Position numbers and translations under genes: made by a program
The notes under the pieces: model-generated
What the model was told of the DNA's origin: nothing
Databases searched by the model: none
Seen by the model: the letters and a program-made list of their open reading frames with translations, nothing else
Shown here: positions 26,073 through 34,511 of the stretch, one piece after another
Position numbering within the stretch: position 1 is the stretch's first letter
Layout: every line of letters begins with the position of its first letter
DNA from: Bacillus sp. FJAT-27916
Lineage (GTDB): Bacteria > Bacillota > Bacilli > Bacillales > Pradoshiaceae
Direction of reading: 5' to 3'
NCBI RefSeq assembly: GCF_001183965.1
Contig: NZ_LFZV01000001.1
Coordinates: 3,506,621 to 3,570,620 of the forward strand
Length of the DNA: 64,000 nt

Positions 26073-26456
26073 ATGAGAATCAATCATGCAGCCGTATTTG
26101 TCGAAGATTTAGAACGTGCGAAGAAATTTTACAAAAAATATTTCGGCGCCATAGAAAATGACAAATACCATAACCCTAAAACGGGCTTAGAAACATATTT
26201 CTTGTCCTTTGAAGGAGATGTGCGACTTGAAATCATGAAAAGACCAGACATGAAGGAAAACGAAAAACATCTTATCCAGCTTGGGTTTGCCCATTTAGCC
26301 TTCAGTGCCGGCAGCAAGGAAAAAGTGGATGAGCTGACAAACCGGTTAAAGGCTGACGGCTATACAGTCCTAAGCGGTCCAAGAACCACAGGAGACGGGT
26401 ATTACGAAAGCTGTATCCTGGACCCGGAGAATAATCAGATTGAGATTGTGGAATAA
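26073..26456 (+). CDS. VOC (glyoxalase/bleomycin resistance) family protein
   Basis: A 127-aa protein of two beta-alpha-beta-beta-beta units. It begins INHAAVFVEDLERAKKFYKKYF, the typical glyoxalase I N-terminus, with the potential metal ligands His5, Glu in RLEIM, His in GFAHLAF and Glu in QIEIVE. A metal-dependent lyase or dioxygenase-like activity on a small molecule is likely; the substrate is unknown. AAGGAGG lies 7 nt before the ATG. It is followed by a strong terminator and has its own spacing from the operon upstream, so it may be transcribed separately. Confidence 0.85.
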   Translation: MRINHAAVFVEDLERAKKFYKKYFGAIENDKYHNPKTGLETYFLSFEGDVRLEIMKRPDMKENEKHLIQLGFAHLAFSAGSKEKVDELTNRLKADGYTVLSGPRTTGDGYYESCILDPENNQIEIVE

Positions 26457-26473
26457 CCTGTTTTCTATACATA

Positions 26474-26512
26474 CAAAAAGACGAGAATCCTATGTGGCTC
26501 TCGTCTTTTTTC
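26474..26512 (+). terminator. Terminator of the VOC gene
   Basis: AAAAAGACGAGA, loop, TCTCGTCTTTTTT, starting about 18 bp after the stop codon. Confidence 0.9.
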
Positions 26513-26686
26513 CAAGGCACTATATATACAGCATTCTGATCAGAGAAGAGCCGATATGGCGCTGCATATGATTGAACTTTGAAACAGCTAAACATAAATG
26601 ACAATTCAACCAGGGAGCTTTCACTGCTCTTATTTGTTAATAATCAAATTGCAGGTCCCACCTTATCCACCCATTCACGAAACGGC

Positions 26687-27685
26687 TCACCTCCAGCTCG
26701 CCGTTTCCACTTCTCTTCTCAGCCATTCCTCCCACAAAGGATTTTCTATCTTCAGCAAGCTCAATGAGATTCCCTTCATGTCCAAGGAAGTAAGCTGACT
26801 CCCGACCTTCACAAAACGGACGTTCAGCCCCTCTAGCTCGCAAAGTCGGCGAATGTCATTGGCAAAGACGTATTGTTCCATTAGCGGCACAGCTCCTAAT
26901 CCATTCACGAGGACAGCATAGGAGTCTCCCTTCTGCCAGCGATAAATGCTTTTAAGCTTGTTCATCAGCTCGATAGCCAATTTTTCAGAGGAATGGAAGG
27001 GCTCTTTCCGATATCCGCTCTCACCATGGATCCCAATCCCATAGAATACTTCGTTATCCAAAAGTCTAAAAGGTGTCTCCTCACTTGCCGGATTATTGGC
27101 TGGTGAAAGGGCTACCCCTAATGTATGAAGCCTGCTGGTCACTTCTTCTCCAAGCTTCTTAAGTTGAGGAAGGGAGCAGCCGTCTGCCGCTGCAGCACCG
27201 AGAATCTTATGAACAAGCACGGTACCTGCCACACCTCTTCTTCTTTTCTCATAGGAATTATCATCCTCTACTGATACATCATCACTCACGATGATATGAT
27301 CAATGTTCCATCCCTCTTCCTTCGACATTGCTTCTGCCCTTAGGAAGCTTTCTAGATCTGCCTCAAAATTCTTGATGATAAGGAGGATTGGCTTATGTTT
27401 ATCGACCATTCGGATGGCAGCTGCAATTTGCTCAGCTGTTGGCGGGATGAAGATTTGACCGCAAACCGCCATCGAGAGCATTCCTTTCCCTACATAGCCG
27501 AAATGAGCAGGCTCATGGCCGCTCCCGCCCCCGCTGATGAGAATGACCTCCTCTAGATCCCAGAGGTCACTCCGGTAAATAATCTCATGCTCAGGATCAT
27601 AGCTAACCCTTCCCCTCTGTTCAAAATAAAAGCCGTTCAGCATATCATTCACTGCACCTTGTACTTCATTGAGTATCTTTTTCAT
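26687..27685 (-). CDS. dhaQ: DhaQ-like dihydroxyacetone-binding coactivator (DhaK paralogue)
   Basis: A 332-aa homologue of the DhaK domain. It has ISGGGSGHEPAHFGYVGKGM (about residue 50) and GIHGE (about 220), whose His forms the hemiaminal with dihydroxyacetone, but no DhaL kinase domain. A full kinase is encoded divergently and this gene overlaps a dhaS-like regulator by 20 nt. In Lactococcus, DhaQ binds dihydroxyacetone and then activates DhaS; the same role is inferred here. The alternative, a DhaK subunit of a second kinase, is less likely because no separate dhaL or dhaM is present. Confidence 0.8.
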   Translation of the reverse strand: MKKILNEVQGAVNDMLNGFYFEQRGRVSYDPEHEIIYRSDLWDLEEVILISGGGSGHEPAHFGYVGKGMLSMAVCGQIFIPPTAEQIAAAIRMVDKHKPILLIIKNFEADLESFLRAEAMSKEEGWNIDHIIVSDDVSVEDDNSYEKRRRGVAGTVLVHKILGAAAADGCSLPQLKKLGEEVTSRLHTLGVALSPANNPASEETPFRLLDNEVFYGIGIHGESGYRKEPFHSSEKLAIELMNKLKSIYRWQKGDSYAVLVNGLGAVPLMEQYVFANDIRRLCELEGLNVRFVKVGSQLTSLDMKGISLSLLKIENPLWEEWLRREVETASWR

Positions 27686-28247
27686 GGCCTCTCCCTCTCA
27701 TCGCTGTTTGCAGCATATCATTCATCATATTCTTCATCAGGGCCGACATAACGACCTTGTCTGTCTGGCAATCTTGTTCAATCCAATCTTGAATCATTCC
27801 TACAAATCCATGGCTGTAGAAAGAGGCTAACAGCTCTTTCTCAGCAGCAGCAATGGACTGTTTTTCCTTCATCATTTCTTTATCGATAATCTCAAGAGAG
27901 AGATTCTTCGTATGTTCAAATAAGTAGCCATTAAAGGAATTCTGCTCCGTCACCGTAAAGGCGTTACGATAGAAGCGCCGGTTTCTGCTGAAGTATGACA
28001 GCAGCAGTTCAAGAATATTCTCCCACCTTTCATATCCAATGAAATCGGTTATATTCTCCTGTGTCTCCTCCTTATAAATCCAGCCGAGCAATTCATATTT
28101 ATCTTGAAAATGATAATAAAAGGTCTGTCTTCGCATTTGGCAGTTTCCCATAATATCACTGACCGAAATCTTGTGGAAGGATTCTGTTTCCATCAGGTCT
28201 TTCAACGATTTCGCGATGATTTTCTTTGTAATGATCGATGAAGTCAT
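27666..28247 (-). CDS. dhaS: DhaS-like TetR-family transcriptional activator of the dha genes
   Basis: A 193-aa TetR-fold regulator. The N-terminal helix-turn-helix is clear (FHKISVSDIMGNCQMRRQTF followed by YYHFQDKYELLGWIYKEE, residues about 24-62); the C-terminal ligand/partner domain is helical. Unlike most TetR proteins, DhaS of Lactococcus activates transcription together with DhaQ-dihydroxyacetone. The order dhaS-dhaQ divergent from the kinase gene is the arrangement expected for that circuit. GGGATGG precedes the ATG. A GACAAA...TTTGTC palindrome and a 10-bp inverted repeat lie in the divergent promoter region. Confidence 0.85.
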   Translation of the reverse strand: MTSSIITKKIIAKSLKDLMETESFHKISVSDIMGNCQMRRQTFYYHFQDKYELLGWIYKEETQENITDFIGYERWENILELLLSYFSRNRRFYRNAFTVTEQNSFNGYLFEHTKNLSLEIIDKEMMKEKQSIAAAEKELLASFYSHGFVGMIQDWIEQDCQTDKVVMSALMKNMMNDMLQTAMRGRGHEKDTQ

Positions 28248-28255
28248 AGATTACC

Positions 28256-28368
28256 ATCCCTATCAAATAGTCCTTTTATTATACAAAAATATGATAGAAG
28301 CAACCAATTTTGACAAATCGAGGTTTTTGTCCGTTTACGATAAAACGCTTTCAATCTATGATAGGGAT
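28256..28368. promoter_or_regulatory. Divergent dhaS/dhaKL control region with candidate DhaS sites and a cre-like box
   Basis: The region holds a perfect 10-bp inverted repeat, ATCCCTATCA at 28256-28265 and TGATAGGGAT at 28359-28368. Between them is a palindrome GACAAA-N8-TTTGTC at 28312-28331, similar to the Lactococcus DhaS site as I recall it (GGACACAT-N6-ATTTGTCC). TGAAAGCGTTTTAT (minus strand, 28340-28353) resembles a CcpA cre site. Which element binds which protein is inference. Confidence 0.5.
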
Positions 28369-28424
28369 TATACGGAAATCTAGTTAATCTATGGTTCTAG
28401 ATGAATACCAGGAGGCGGTAAGAT

Positions 28425-30179
28425 ATGAAAAAGATCATCAATAAACCAGAGGACCTCGTCATTGAAATGGGTTATGGACTCGCTTTGGCCCATCCAGAGC
28501 TGGAATTCCTCAAAAAAGATAAGATCATTAAGAAGAAACAAATCAATGAAAGCAAAGTAAGCCTTATTAGCGGCGGCGGCAGCGGACATGAACCTGCACA
28601 TGCCGGCTTTGTCGGAAAAGGCATGCTCGATGCAGCCATCTGCGGAGATGTCTTCGCATCCCCTTCTCAAATCCAAGTATATCAAGGGATCAAAGCAGCA
28701 GCTGGCCAAAAGGGCGTCCTCATGATTATCAAGAATTACAGTGGGGATATGATGAACTTTAAGAATGGCGCTGCCTTGGCAGAAGAAGATGGTATCCAGG
28801 TTGAATATGTGAAGGTTGCGGATGATATGGCGGTAGAGGACAGCCTCTATTCTGTCGGCCGCCGCGGCGTTGCGGGTACTGTGCTCGTTCATAAGATTGC
28901 AGGCGCTGCAGCAGAGGAAGGAAGAGACTTACAGAGCGTGAAAGAAGCTGCTGAGAAGGCTGCCGCGAATGTACGCAGCATCGGCTTTGCCCTAACCTCC
29001 TGTACGGTTCCGGCAAAAGGAACACCTACCTTTACACTTGGTGAGGATGAGATGGAATATGGTGTCGGCATCCACGGTGAGCCAGGTATTAGGCGCGAAA
29101 AGATGATTTCTGCAGATGAATTGGCAGAAAGAATGACAAGTGACCTACTACGAGACCTTGGCATTGATGAAAATACGAAGGAGCTGGCTATTCTCGTCAA
29201 CGGATTTGGCGCGACTCCTCTCCAGGAGCTATACTTGCTCAATCATTCTGTCATTCGTGAGCTTCATCAACGGGGCATAAAGGTCTACCGTACATTTGTA
29301 GGCAATTATATGACAAGCATTGATATGGCAGGAGCCTCCCTGACATTCATGAAGCTGGATGATGAGCTGAAGCAATTATTATCAAGCCCATGTTCAGCCC
29401 CTGCCTTCAGGGTGGATGGTCCAGTTGAACTGGTTGATTACATTTTAAACAGTGATTTCTCCGAGGAAAAGGCCGTCTCTTTTGAAGTGGAGACAAGCGA
29501 GGAAAAGGCCGTAATCAATGATGAGGCATTAAGCCTTGATAATATCATCTATCTCGTGGATAAAATGAGTGAGGTAATTATCAAAAATGAAATTCCATTC
29601 TGCGAGCTCGACTCCCATGCCGGTGACGGAGACTTTGGGATGAGTGTAGCCAAAGGCTTCAAGCAGCTTAAACGCGAATGGAATACGATCCTCGAACAAG
29701 AGACGTTATCAATCGAATCCTTCTTGGATTCCTCCTCCATGGTCATCATGGAATATTGCGGCGGCGCATCTGGTCCAATCTGGGGTTCTGCCTTCCGCGC
29801 TGCCGGGAAAGCAGCAGCTGGCAAGAAGCAGCTAACTGTCGAGGAATTTGCTGAAATGCTGCAGGCTGCCCTAAAAGGCATTCAGGCAACTGGTGAGCGC
29901 TCCTTCGGCAGAGGCGCCGTTGTTGGCGATAAAACCCTTGTGGATGCATTCGCCCCTTGTGTAGACTCCTGGATGATGAGTGCCAAAGCAAACGAAGACT
30001 TTAAAACCGCCTTCGAAAAAGGAGCCGCAGCTGCTGTGGCAGGAGCTGAATATACGAAGGAAATCGTTGCCCGCATGGGACGCGCTGGAACAGTCGGAGA
30101 CCGCAGTCTCGGCCATCCAGATGCAGGTGCACATGCTCTCGGAATCATTTTCACAGAGCTTGCCCAAAGCCTGCGCTAA
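28425..30179 (+). CDS. dhaK: Single-chain ATP-dependent dihydroxyacetone kinase (DhaK-DhaL fusion)
   Basis: A 584-aa cytosolic kinase that phosphorylates dihydroxyacetone to dihydroxyacetone phosphate for glycolysis. The DhaK half (1-330) has GGGSGHEPAHAGFVGKGM and H217 in GVGIHGEPG, the substrate-binding histidine. The DhaL half (about 380-580) has HAGDGDFG, binding Mg-ATP through its aspartates, and MGRAGTVGDRSLGHPDAGA. Because both domains are fused it should use ATP directly rather than the PTS, like Citrobacter and eukaryotic enzymes. The ATG follows AGGAGGCGG. Divergent from dhaS-dhaQ, which probably activate it. The terminator follows immediately. Confidence 0.92.
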   Translation: MKKIINKPEDLVIEMGYGLALAHPELEFLKKDKIIKKKQINESKVSLISGGGSGHEPAHAGFVGKGMLDAAICGDVFASPSQIQVYQGIKAAAGQKGVLMIIKNYSGDMMNFKNGAALAEEDGIQVEYVKVADDMAVEDSLYSVGRRGVAGTVLVHKIAGAAAEEGRDLQSVKEAAEKAAANVRSIGFALTSCTVPAKGTPTFTLGEDEMEYGVGIHGEPGIRREKMISADELAERMTSDLLRDLGIDENTKELAILVNGFGATPLQELYLLNHSVIRELHQRGIKVYRTFVGNYMTSIDMAGASLTFMKLDDELKQLLSSPCSAPAFRVDGPVELVDYILNSDFSEEKAVSFEVETSEEKAVINDEALSLDNIIYLVDKMSEVIIKNEIPFCELDSHAGDGDFGMSVAKGFKQLKREWNTILEQETLSIESFLDSSSMVIMEYCGGASGPIWGSAFRAAGKAAAGKKQLTVEEFAEMLQAALKGIQATGERSFGRGAVVGDKTLVDAFAPCVDSWMMSAKANEDFKTAFEKGAAAAVAGAEYTKEIVARMGRAGTVGDRSLGHPDAGAHALGIIFTELAQSLR

Positions 30180-30182
30180 AGG

Positions 30183-30211
30183 AAAAGACCGCTGAAATCA
30201 GCGGTCTTTTT
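30183..30211. terminator. Bidirectional terminator between dhaKL and the hypothetical gene
   Basis: AAAGACCGCTGA / TCAGCGGTCTTTTT hairpin directly after the kinase stop codon and before the end of the convergent gene. Confidence 0.9.
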
Positions 30212-30213
30212 GG

Positions 30214-30573
30214 CTATTTTCTAATAGTCACCTGCTCAAGCAGCCCCTTCAAGGTAGAGAGCCGCATTCCATACAGTTCTTTGATTGCAAGCCCTAATGA
30301 CAGCCACAGCGTCGTTCCCTCAGAATTTCTTTCCATCGGTCCTACCGTAGATTCAAAAGTGCCGAATAATTCAGCTGTTTCCAAAAAACGATGCTGATAA
30401 TTGTATTTCTGCATAGCTAATAGCAGATGGACTGTATCACGAAATTGAGGCTCCTGTAATAATTGCTTCGTCATCTCTCCGGTATCTCCAATTCCGTACA
30501 CACAATCAAAAATAGCGTTTATCTTATCTTTATCCAAGTAAGGCAACTCTTTATCATTCAATTGGACGGGCAT
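30214..30573 (-). CDS. Hypothetical protein
   Basis: A 119-aa mostly helical, soluble protein that I cannot assign. It has no signal peptide, cysteines apart from one, or recognisable metal-binding pattern. AAGGAGAG lies 7 nt before the ATG, and it ends at a shared terminator with dhaKL, so it is probably a real, singly transcribed gene. The neighbouring siderophore operon is divergent, with its Fur box 220 bp away. Confidence 0.65.
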   Translation of the reverse strand: MPVQLNDKELPYLDKDKINAIFDCVYGIGDTGEMTKQLLQEPQFRDTVHLLLAMQKYNYQHRFLETAELFGTFESTVGPMERNSEGTTLWLSLGLAIKELYGMRLSTLKGLLEQVTIRK

Positions 30574-30744
30574 CTCTTCTCTCTCCTTCCCAGGGTGCAG
30601 TCTTTGTATCTATTATTTTTATATAATATTAACTATTTTCATATGAGTTAAACAACGATTCGTTCCCTTCTGTCTCTTTCCTATACGCCCTGTATCCCCA
30701 CATTCAATCTAGCCTCGGGCACCCATCATTAACCAATAATTACC

Positions 30745-30811
30745 TTGACAATCTTTAACAAATATTTGATAATCAAAGCACAAGATTCGGTTGATAATGA
30801 TTATCATTTTC
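30745..30811 (+). promoter_or_regulatory. Sigma-A promoter and Fur box of the siderophore uptake operon
   Basis: TTGACA (30745-30750) and GATAAT (30768-30773) are 17 bp apart. GATAATGATTATCATTTTC at 30793-30811 matches the classical 19-bp Fur box in all but one or two positions. The box lies just downstream of the expected start point, so iron-loaded Fur would block transcription. Confidence 0.85.
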
Positions 30812-30830
30812 ACCAAAAGGAGAGAGCACT

Positions 30831-31613
30831 ATGAGAATAGAAGTGAACGATGTCGTCGTCGGCTATGACAGCACAGTCATTGTTGATGGCTTGACTATTC
30901 GGATTCCGGATGGTCAGATTACCACAATCATCGGCTCTAATGGCTGTGGTAAATCAACTCTATTAAAAGCAATTACACGTATTATTCCTTACCAAAAAGG
31001 ACAAGTTCTCCTTGACGGGACAGACATTCATCAAAAGTCAACAAAAGCCTTGGCCCGCGAGCTTGCCATCCTTCCCCAGACACAAGATAGTGCCGTTGGA
31101 TTATTGGTTGAGGAATTGGTCTCCTATGGCCGTTTCCCCCATCAGTCCGGTCTCAGCACCTTAAAGAAAGAAGATAAAAGGGTAATTGAATGGGCGATGG
31201 AAGCGACAAACACATTGGTTTTTCGCCATCATTCAGTTGATGAATTATCCGGCGGACAAAAGCAGCGGGTTTGGATTGCGATGGCACTCGCTCAAAACAC
31301 GGATATCATCTTCCTCGATGAGCCAACCACCTATCTTGATATGGCCCATCAATTAGAGGTGCTCGAGCTATTGGAAAAGCTGAACGAGGAAGAAAATAGA
31401 ACCATCGTGATGGTGCTTCATGATCTTAATCATGCAGCCAGGTTCTCTCATTATATGATTGCCCTTGAAAAAGGCTTAATTGTCAAAGCCGGTACTCCGG
31501 ATGAGGTGATGACGCCTGATGTGCTGAAAAAGGTCTTCCAGATTGATGCAGTCATTGATAAGGACCCACGCTTTCATAAGCCTATTTGCACTACATACAA
31601 TCTAATCAAATAG
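30831..31613 (+). CDS. Iron-siderophore ABC transporter ATP-binding protein
   Basis: A 260-aa FecE/FhuC-type ATPase that energises siderophore import. Walker A is GSNGCGKST (about residue 36), the signature LSGGQKQRVWIAMAL lies near 138, and Walker B IIFLDEPTTYLD near 160, with the switch His in VLHDLNHAARF. AAGGAGAG precedes the ATG. It is the first gene after the Fur box, and the two binding proteins and two permeases follow at short distances, an unusual ATPase-first order. Iron starvation should induce all five genes together. Confidence 0.92.
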   Translation: MRIEVNDVVVGYDSTVIVDGLTIRIPDGQITTIIGSNGCGKSTLLKAITRIIPYQKGQVLLDGTDIHQKSTKALARELAILPQTQDSAVGLLVEELVSYGRFPHQSGLSTLKKEDKRVIEWAMEATNTLVFRHHSVDELSGGQKQRVWIAMALAQNTDIIFLDEPTTYLDMAHQLEVLELLEKLNEEENRTIVMVLHDLNHAARFSHYMIALEKGLIVKAGTPDEVMTPDVLKKVFQIDAVIDKDPRFHKPICTTYNLIK

Positions 31614-31624
31614 AGGAGAATACC

Positions 31625-32536
31625 ATGAAAAAATGGATGTTATTGATATGCACCGCACTAATCCTTGTACTGGCTGCCTGCGGCAAAACTGATTCTGCTA
31701 CGGATGAAAAGGCAAGTTCAAAAGACACTTCTGATACGATTATCTATCAATCTTCTAAAGGCGATATCGAGGTTCCATCTAAGCCGGAGCGCGTAGTTGT
31801 GCTCTCCTCCTACGCTGGGGATTTAATCAAGCTGGGGGTCAATATTGTCGGGGTTGATTCCTGGTCCATGGATAATCCGAACTTCAAGGAAGGGTTGGCT
31901 CATGCAGAGATTGTTACGAATGAGGATTTAGAGAAAATTCTCGAGCTTGAACCAGATCTTATCATTGGACTCGACAATGTTAATAATGCGGATAAACTGA
32001 AGGAAATCGCACCAACTGTCCTATTTACATACGGCGAATACGATTATCTGCAGCAGCATATTGAAGTTGGTAAGGTTGTGAATCAAGAAGAGAAAGCCGC
32101 AGCATGGGCAGAAGACTTCAAAAAACGAACCCAAGAAATTGGAAAAGACATCAAATCCAAAATCGGTGAAGATACGACGATAACTGTGGCTGAGAATTAT
32201 GAAAAACAAATGTATGTGTTCGGGGATGCATGGGGACGCGGCACAGAAATCCTTTATCAGGGGATGGGTTTAAAAATGCCTCAATCCGTTATTGATCAAG
32301 CCTTAAAACCTGGTTATGCCGCCATTTCACAGGAAGTGCTGGATGACTATGTCGGCGATTACCTCCTGCTTAATCTTTGGCAGGATACCTCCTTCACTGA
32401 TTCAGAATGGTACAACAATATCGAGGCTGTCAAAAGAGGCCAGGTATTATTGACTGATGGGCCTGCCTTCTACTTCAATGATGCCTTATCCCTTGAATAT
32501 CAACTAGCTTCAATTGAAAAGTTCTTCTTGAAATAA
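31625..32536 (+). CDS. Iron-siderophore substrate-binding lipoprotein 1
   Basis: A 303-aa FecB/FhuD-type class III binding lipoprotein. The signal ends in the lipobox LAAC (Cys about residue 19). The two lobes carry PERVVVLSSYAGDLIKLGV and a connecting helix around residues 150-170. GAGGAG is 6 nt before the ATG at 31625; an upstream in-frame start inside the ATPase gene is rejected. It is closely similar in length and sequence to the next gene, so the pair arose by tandem duplication. Confidence 0.9.
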   Translation: MKKWMLLICTALILVLAACGKTDSATDEKASSKDTSDTIIYQSSKGDIEVPSKPERVVVLSSYAGDLIKLGVNIVGVDSWSMDNPNFKEGLAHAEIVTNEDLEKILELEPDLIIGLDNVNNADKLKEIAPTVLFTYGEYDYLQQHIEVGKVVNQEEKAAAWAEDFKKRTQEIGKDIKSKIGEDTTITVAENYEKQMYVFGDAWGRGTEILYQGMGLKMPQSVIDQALKPGYAAISQEVLDDYVGDYLLLNLWQDTSFTDSEWYNNIEAVKRGQVLLTDGPAFYFNDALSLEYQLASIEKFFLK

Positions 32537-32574
32537 TGGAGTATACGAAATATTAAGTATGGGAGATTAGTAAC

Positions 32575-33501
32575 ATGAAAAAACGGCTTATTTTTTTACT
32601 AACAGCAATGATGATGTTTCTCGCAGCGTGCGGGAACGAGGAAGCTTCCTCAGGAGATGAATCAAAGGAGAAGGATACCACCACTGAAACAATTACCTAT
32701 GAGTCTGAAAGCGGTCCGGTTGAAGTACCGGCTGATCCAAAACGGGTTGTTGTTCTTTCCCTTTATGTAGGAGACCTGCTCGAAATGGGGGTCAATGTAG
32801 TCGGCATGGATTCCTGGTCCTATGATAACCCCGAATTCGCAAAAGCTTATCCAGACGCAGAAATCGTCGAAAGCACAGATTACGAAAAAATCATTGAGCT
32901 TGAGCCAGATTTGATCATTGGCTCCAACAATGTTGAAGATGCCAAAAAGCTTGAAGAAATCGCGCCAACCGTCTTATTTACATATGGGAAGCTTGATTAC
33001 TTGGATACCCGCATGGAGATTGGAAAAGTCCTGAATAAAGAAAAAGAAATGCAGGCTTGGATGGATGAGTTCAAAGAGCGTTCTGCTTCTTTAGGAAAAG
33101 AAATCAAAGCAAAAATTGGCGAAGATGCAACGGTTACAGTCGCTGGCTATGCTGATAAACAAATCTTCTTATTTGGAGATAGCTGGGGCCGCGGAACGGA
33201 AATTTTGTACAAGGAAATGGGCTTAAAAATGCCTGAGGCTGTTGCCGATGTGGCACTTGAACCGGGTTATTTCGGAATCTCTGAAGAAGTACTGGGAGAT
33301 TATGTGGGTGAGTACCTTGTCTTAAATGTAGCTGAAACAGAGAAGGATACCTCCTTCCTTGAATCAAACGCCTATAAGAATATTTCTGCTGTCAAGAATG
33401 GGAATGTCTTTTATGCAAACGGTGCATCCTTCTATTTTGCTGATGCTTATTCATTGAATTATCAATTGGATTTCTTTGAAAAGCATTTCTTAGGAAAGTA
33501 A
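32575..33501 (+). CDS. Iron-siderophore substrate-binding lipoprotein 2
   Basis: A 308-aa paralogue of the preceding protein, with lipobox LAAC, PKRVVVLSLYVGDLLEMGV and the shared block LFGDSWGRGTEILY where the first copy has VFGDAWGRGTEILY. Differences are concentrated in the linker and lobe surfaces, as expected if the two copies bind different xenosiderophores. GGGAGA stands 8 nt before the ATG. Two binding proteins serving one permease pair is known for other Bacillus siderophore systems. Confidence 0.9.
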   Translation: MKKRLIFLLTAMMMFLAACGNEEASSGDESKEKDTTTETITYESESGPVEVPADPKRVVVLSLYVGDLLEMGVNVVGMDSWSYDNPEFAKAYPDAEIVESTDYEKIIELEPDLIIGSNNVEDAKKLEEIAPTVLFTYGKLDYLDTRMEIGKVLNKEKEMQAWMDEFKERSASLGKEIKAKIGEDATVTVAGYADKQIFLFGDSWGRGTEILYKEMGLKMPEAVADVALEPGYFGISEEVLGDYVGEYLVLNVAETEKDTSFLESNAYKNISAVKNGNVFYANGASFYFADAYSLNYQLDFFEKHFLGK

Positions 33502-33515
33502 GGAAGTAAATGCTT

Positions 33516-34511
33516 ATGAAGACATCCTATCTCACTATTAGTAAATGGCTGCTTGCTGTTCTCCTCCTATTCGGGGTGACTTTCCTGGCATTAAGTCTTG
33601 GGGCTGCGAGGACCACCCTGCTCGATATATATGAAGCAATCACAGGGAGAAGCGGTGGAGCTTATTATGATATTTTGAGAGATATCCGCTTTCCGCGTGT
33701 CATTGCGGCTTTCTTTGTCGGCGCTGCGTTAGCCGTTGCAGGGGCCATCATGCAAGGCATGACTCGAAATCCGCTTGCTGACCCCGGTCTTTTAGGGCTG
33801 ACAGCCGGAGCCAATCTAGCCCTTGCGATCACCATGGCCTTTCTTCCCGCCCTGACGTTCCTCATGCTCATGTTCAGTTCCTTTATTGGTGCCGCAGCCG
33901 GAATGCTTCTTGTATTTGGAATAGGAATGACTTCGAAAAACGGCCTCTCTCCGCTGAAACTTGTTTTAGCCGGCGCAGCCGTTTCTCTCTTCTTACAGGC
34001 CATTTCTAGCAGCGTCGGTATCTTATTTAATGTTTCGAAGGATTTAAGCATGTGGACAGCCGGCGGATTGGTCAGTACGACATGGGATTCACTCATCATC
34101 GTCCCGTTCATTGTTCTTGGACTAGGTGGGGCTGTCTTTTACAGCAGACAGCTGACCATTCTTAGCCTGAACGAGGAGCTGGCCAAAAGTTTGGGACAGA
34201 AGACAACCTTCATAAAGATCATCCTAATGGTCATTGTTGTCATATTGGCAGGAACCGCCGTTGCCCTGATTGGCAATCTATCCTTTGTCGGACTGTTTAT
34301 TCCGCATATTGTGCGAAGAATCGTCGGAGCAGATTACCGAGCCATTATCCCGATGTCGATTCTTGCTGGCGGTACCTTCATGATTTTGACAGACTTTGTT
34401 AGTCGAATGATCTTCGCACCGTTAGAGATTCCTGTGGTCGCGTTGGTGGCTGTGATTGGACTCCCATTCTTCCTATTCTTAGTCAAGAAAGGGGGACGAA
34501 CATTTGCGTAA
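33516..34511 (+). CDS. FecCD-type siderophore ABC transporter permease 1
   Basis: A 331-aa permease with about ten membrane helices and the family motifs RFPRVIAAFFVGAALAVAGA, QGMTRNPLADPGLLG (residues about 70-85) and GLFIPHIVRRIVGADYR, the cytoplasmic loop contacting the ATPase. AAGGAAG lies 9 nt before the ATG at 33516; an ATG two codons earlier is too close to that site. It forms a heterodimer with the next gene product. Confidence 0.92.
   Translation: MKTSYLTISKWLLAVLLLFGVTFLALSLGAARTTLLDIYEAITGRSGGAYYDILRDIRFPRVIAAFFVGAALAVAGAIMQGMTRNPLADPGLLGLTAGANLALAITMAFLPALTFLMLMFSSFIGAAAGMLLVFGIGMTSKNGLSPLKLVLAGAAVSLFLQAISSSVGILFNVSKDLSMWTAGGLVSTTWDSLIIVPFIVLGLGGAVFYSRQLTILSLNEELAKSLGQKTTFIKIILMVIVVILAGTAVALIGNLSFVGLFIPHIVRRIVGADYRAIIPMSILAGGTFMILTDFVSRMIFAPLEIPVVALVAVIGLPFFLFLVKKGGRTFA

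Noticed and set aside
26687-27685. Catalytic DhaK subunit of a PTS-dependent kinase
   Set aside because: No dhaL or dhaM adjacent; overlap with dhaS and divergence from a full kinase favour DhaQ.
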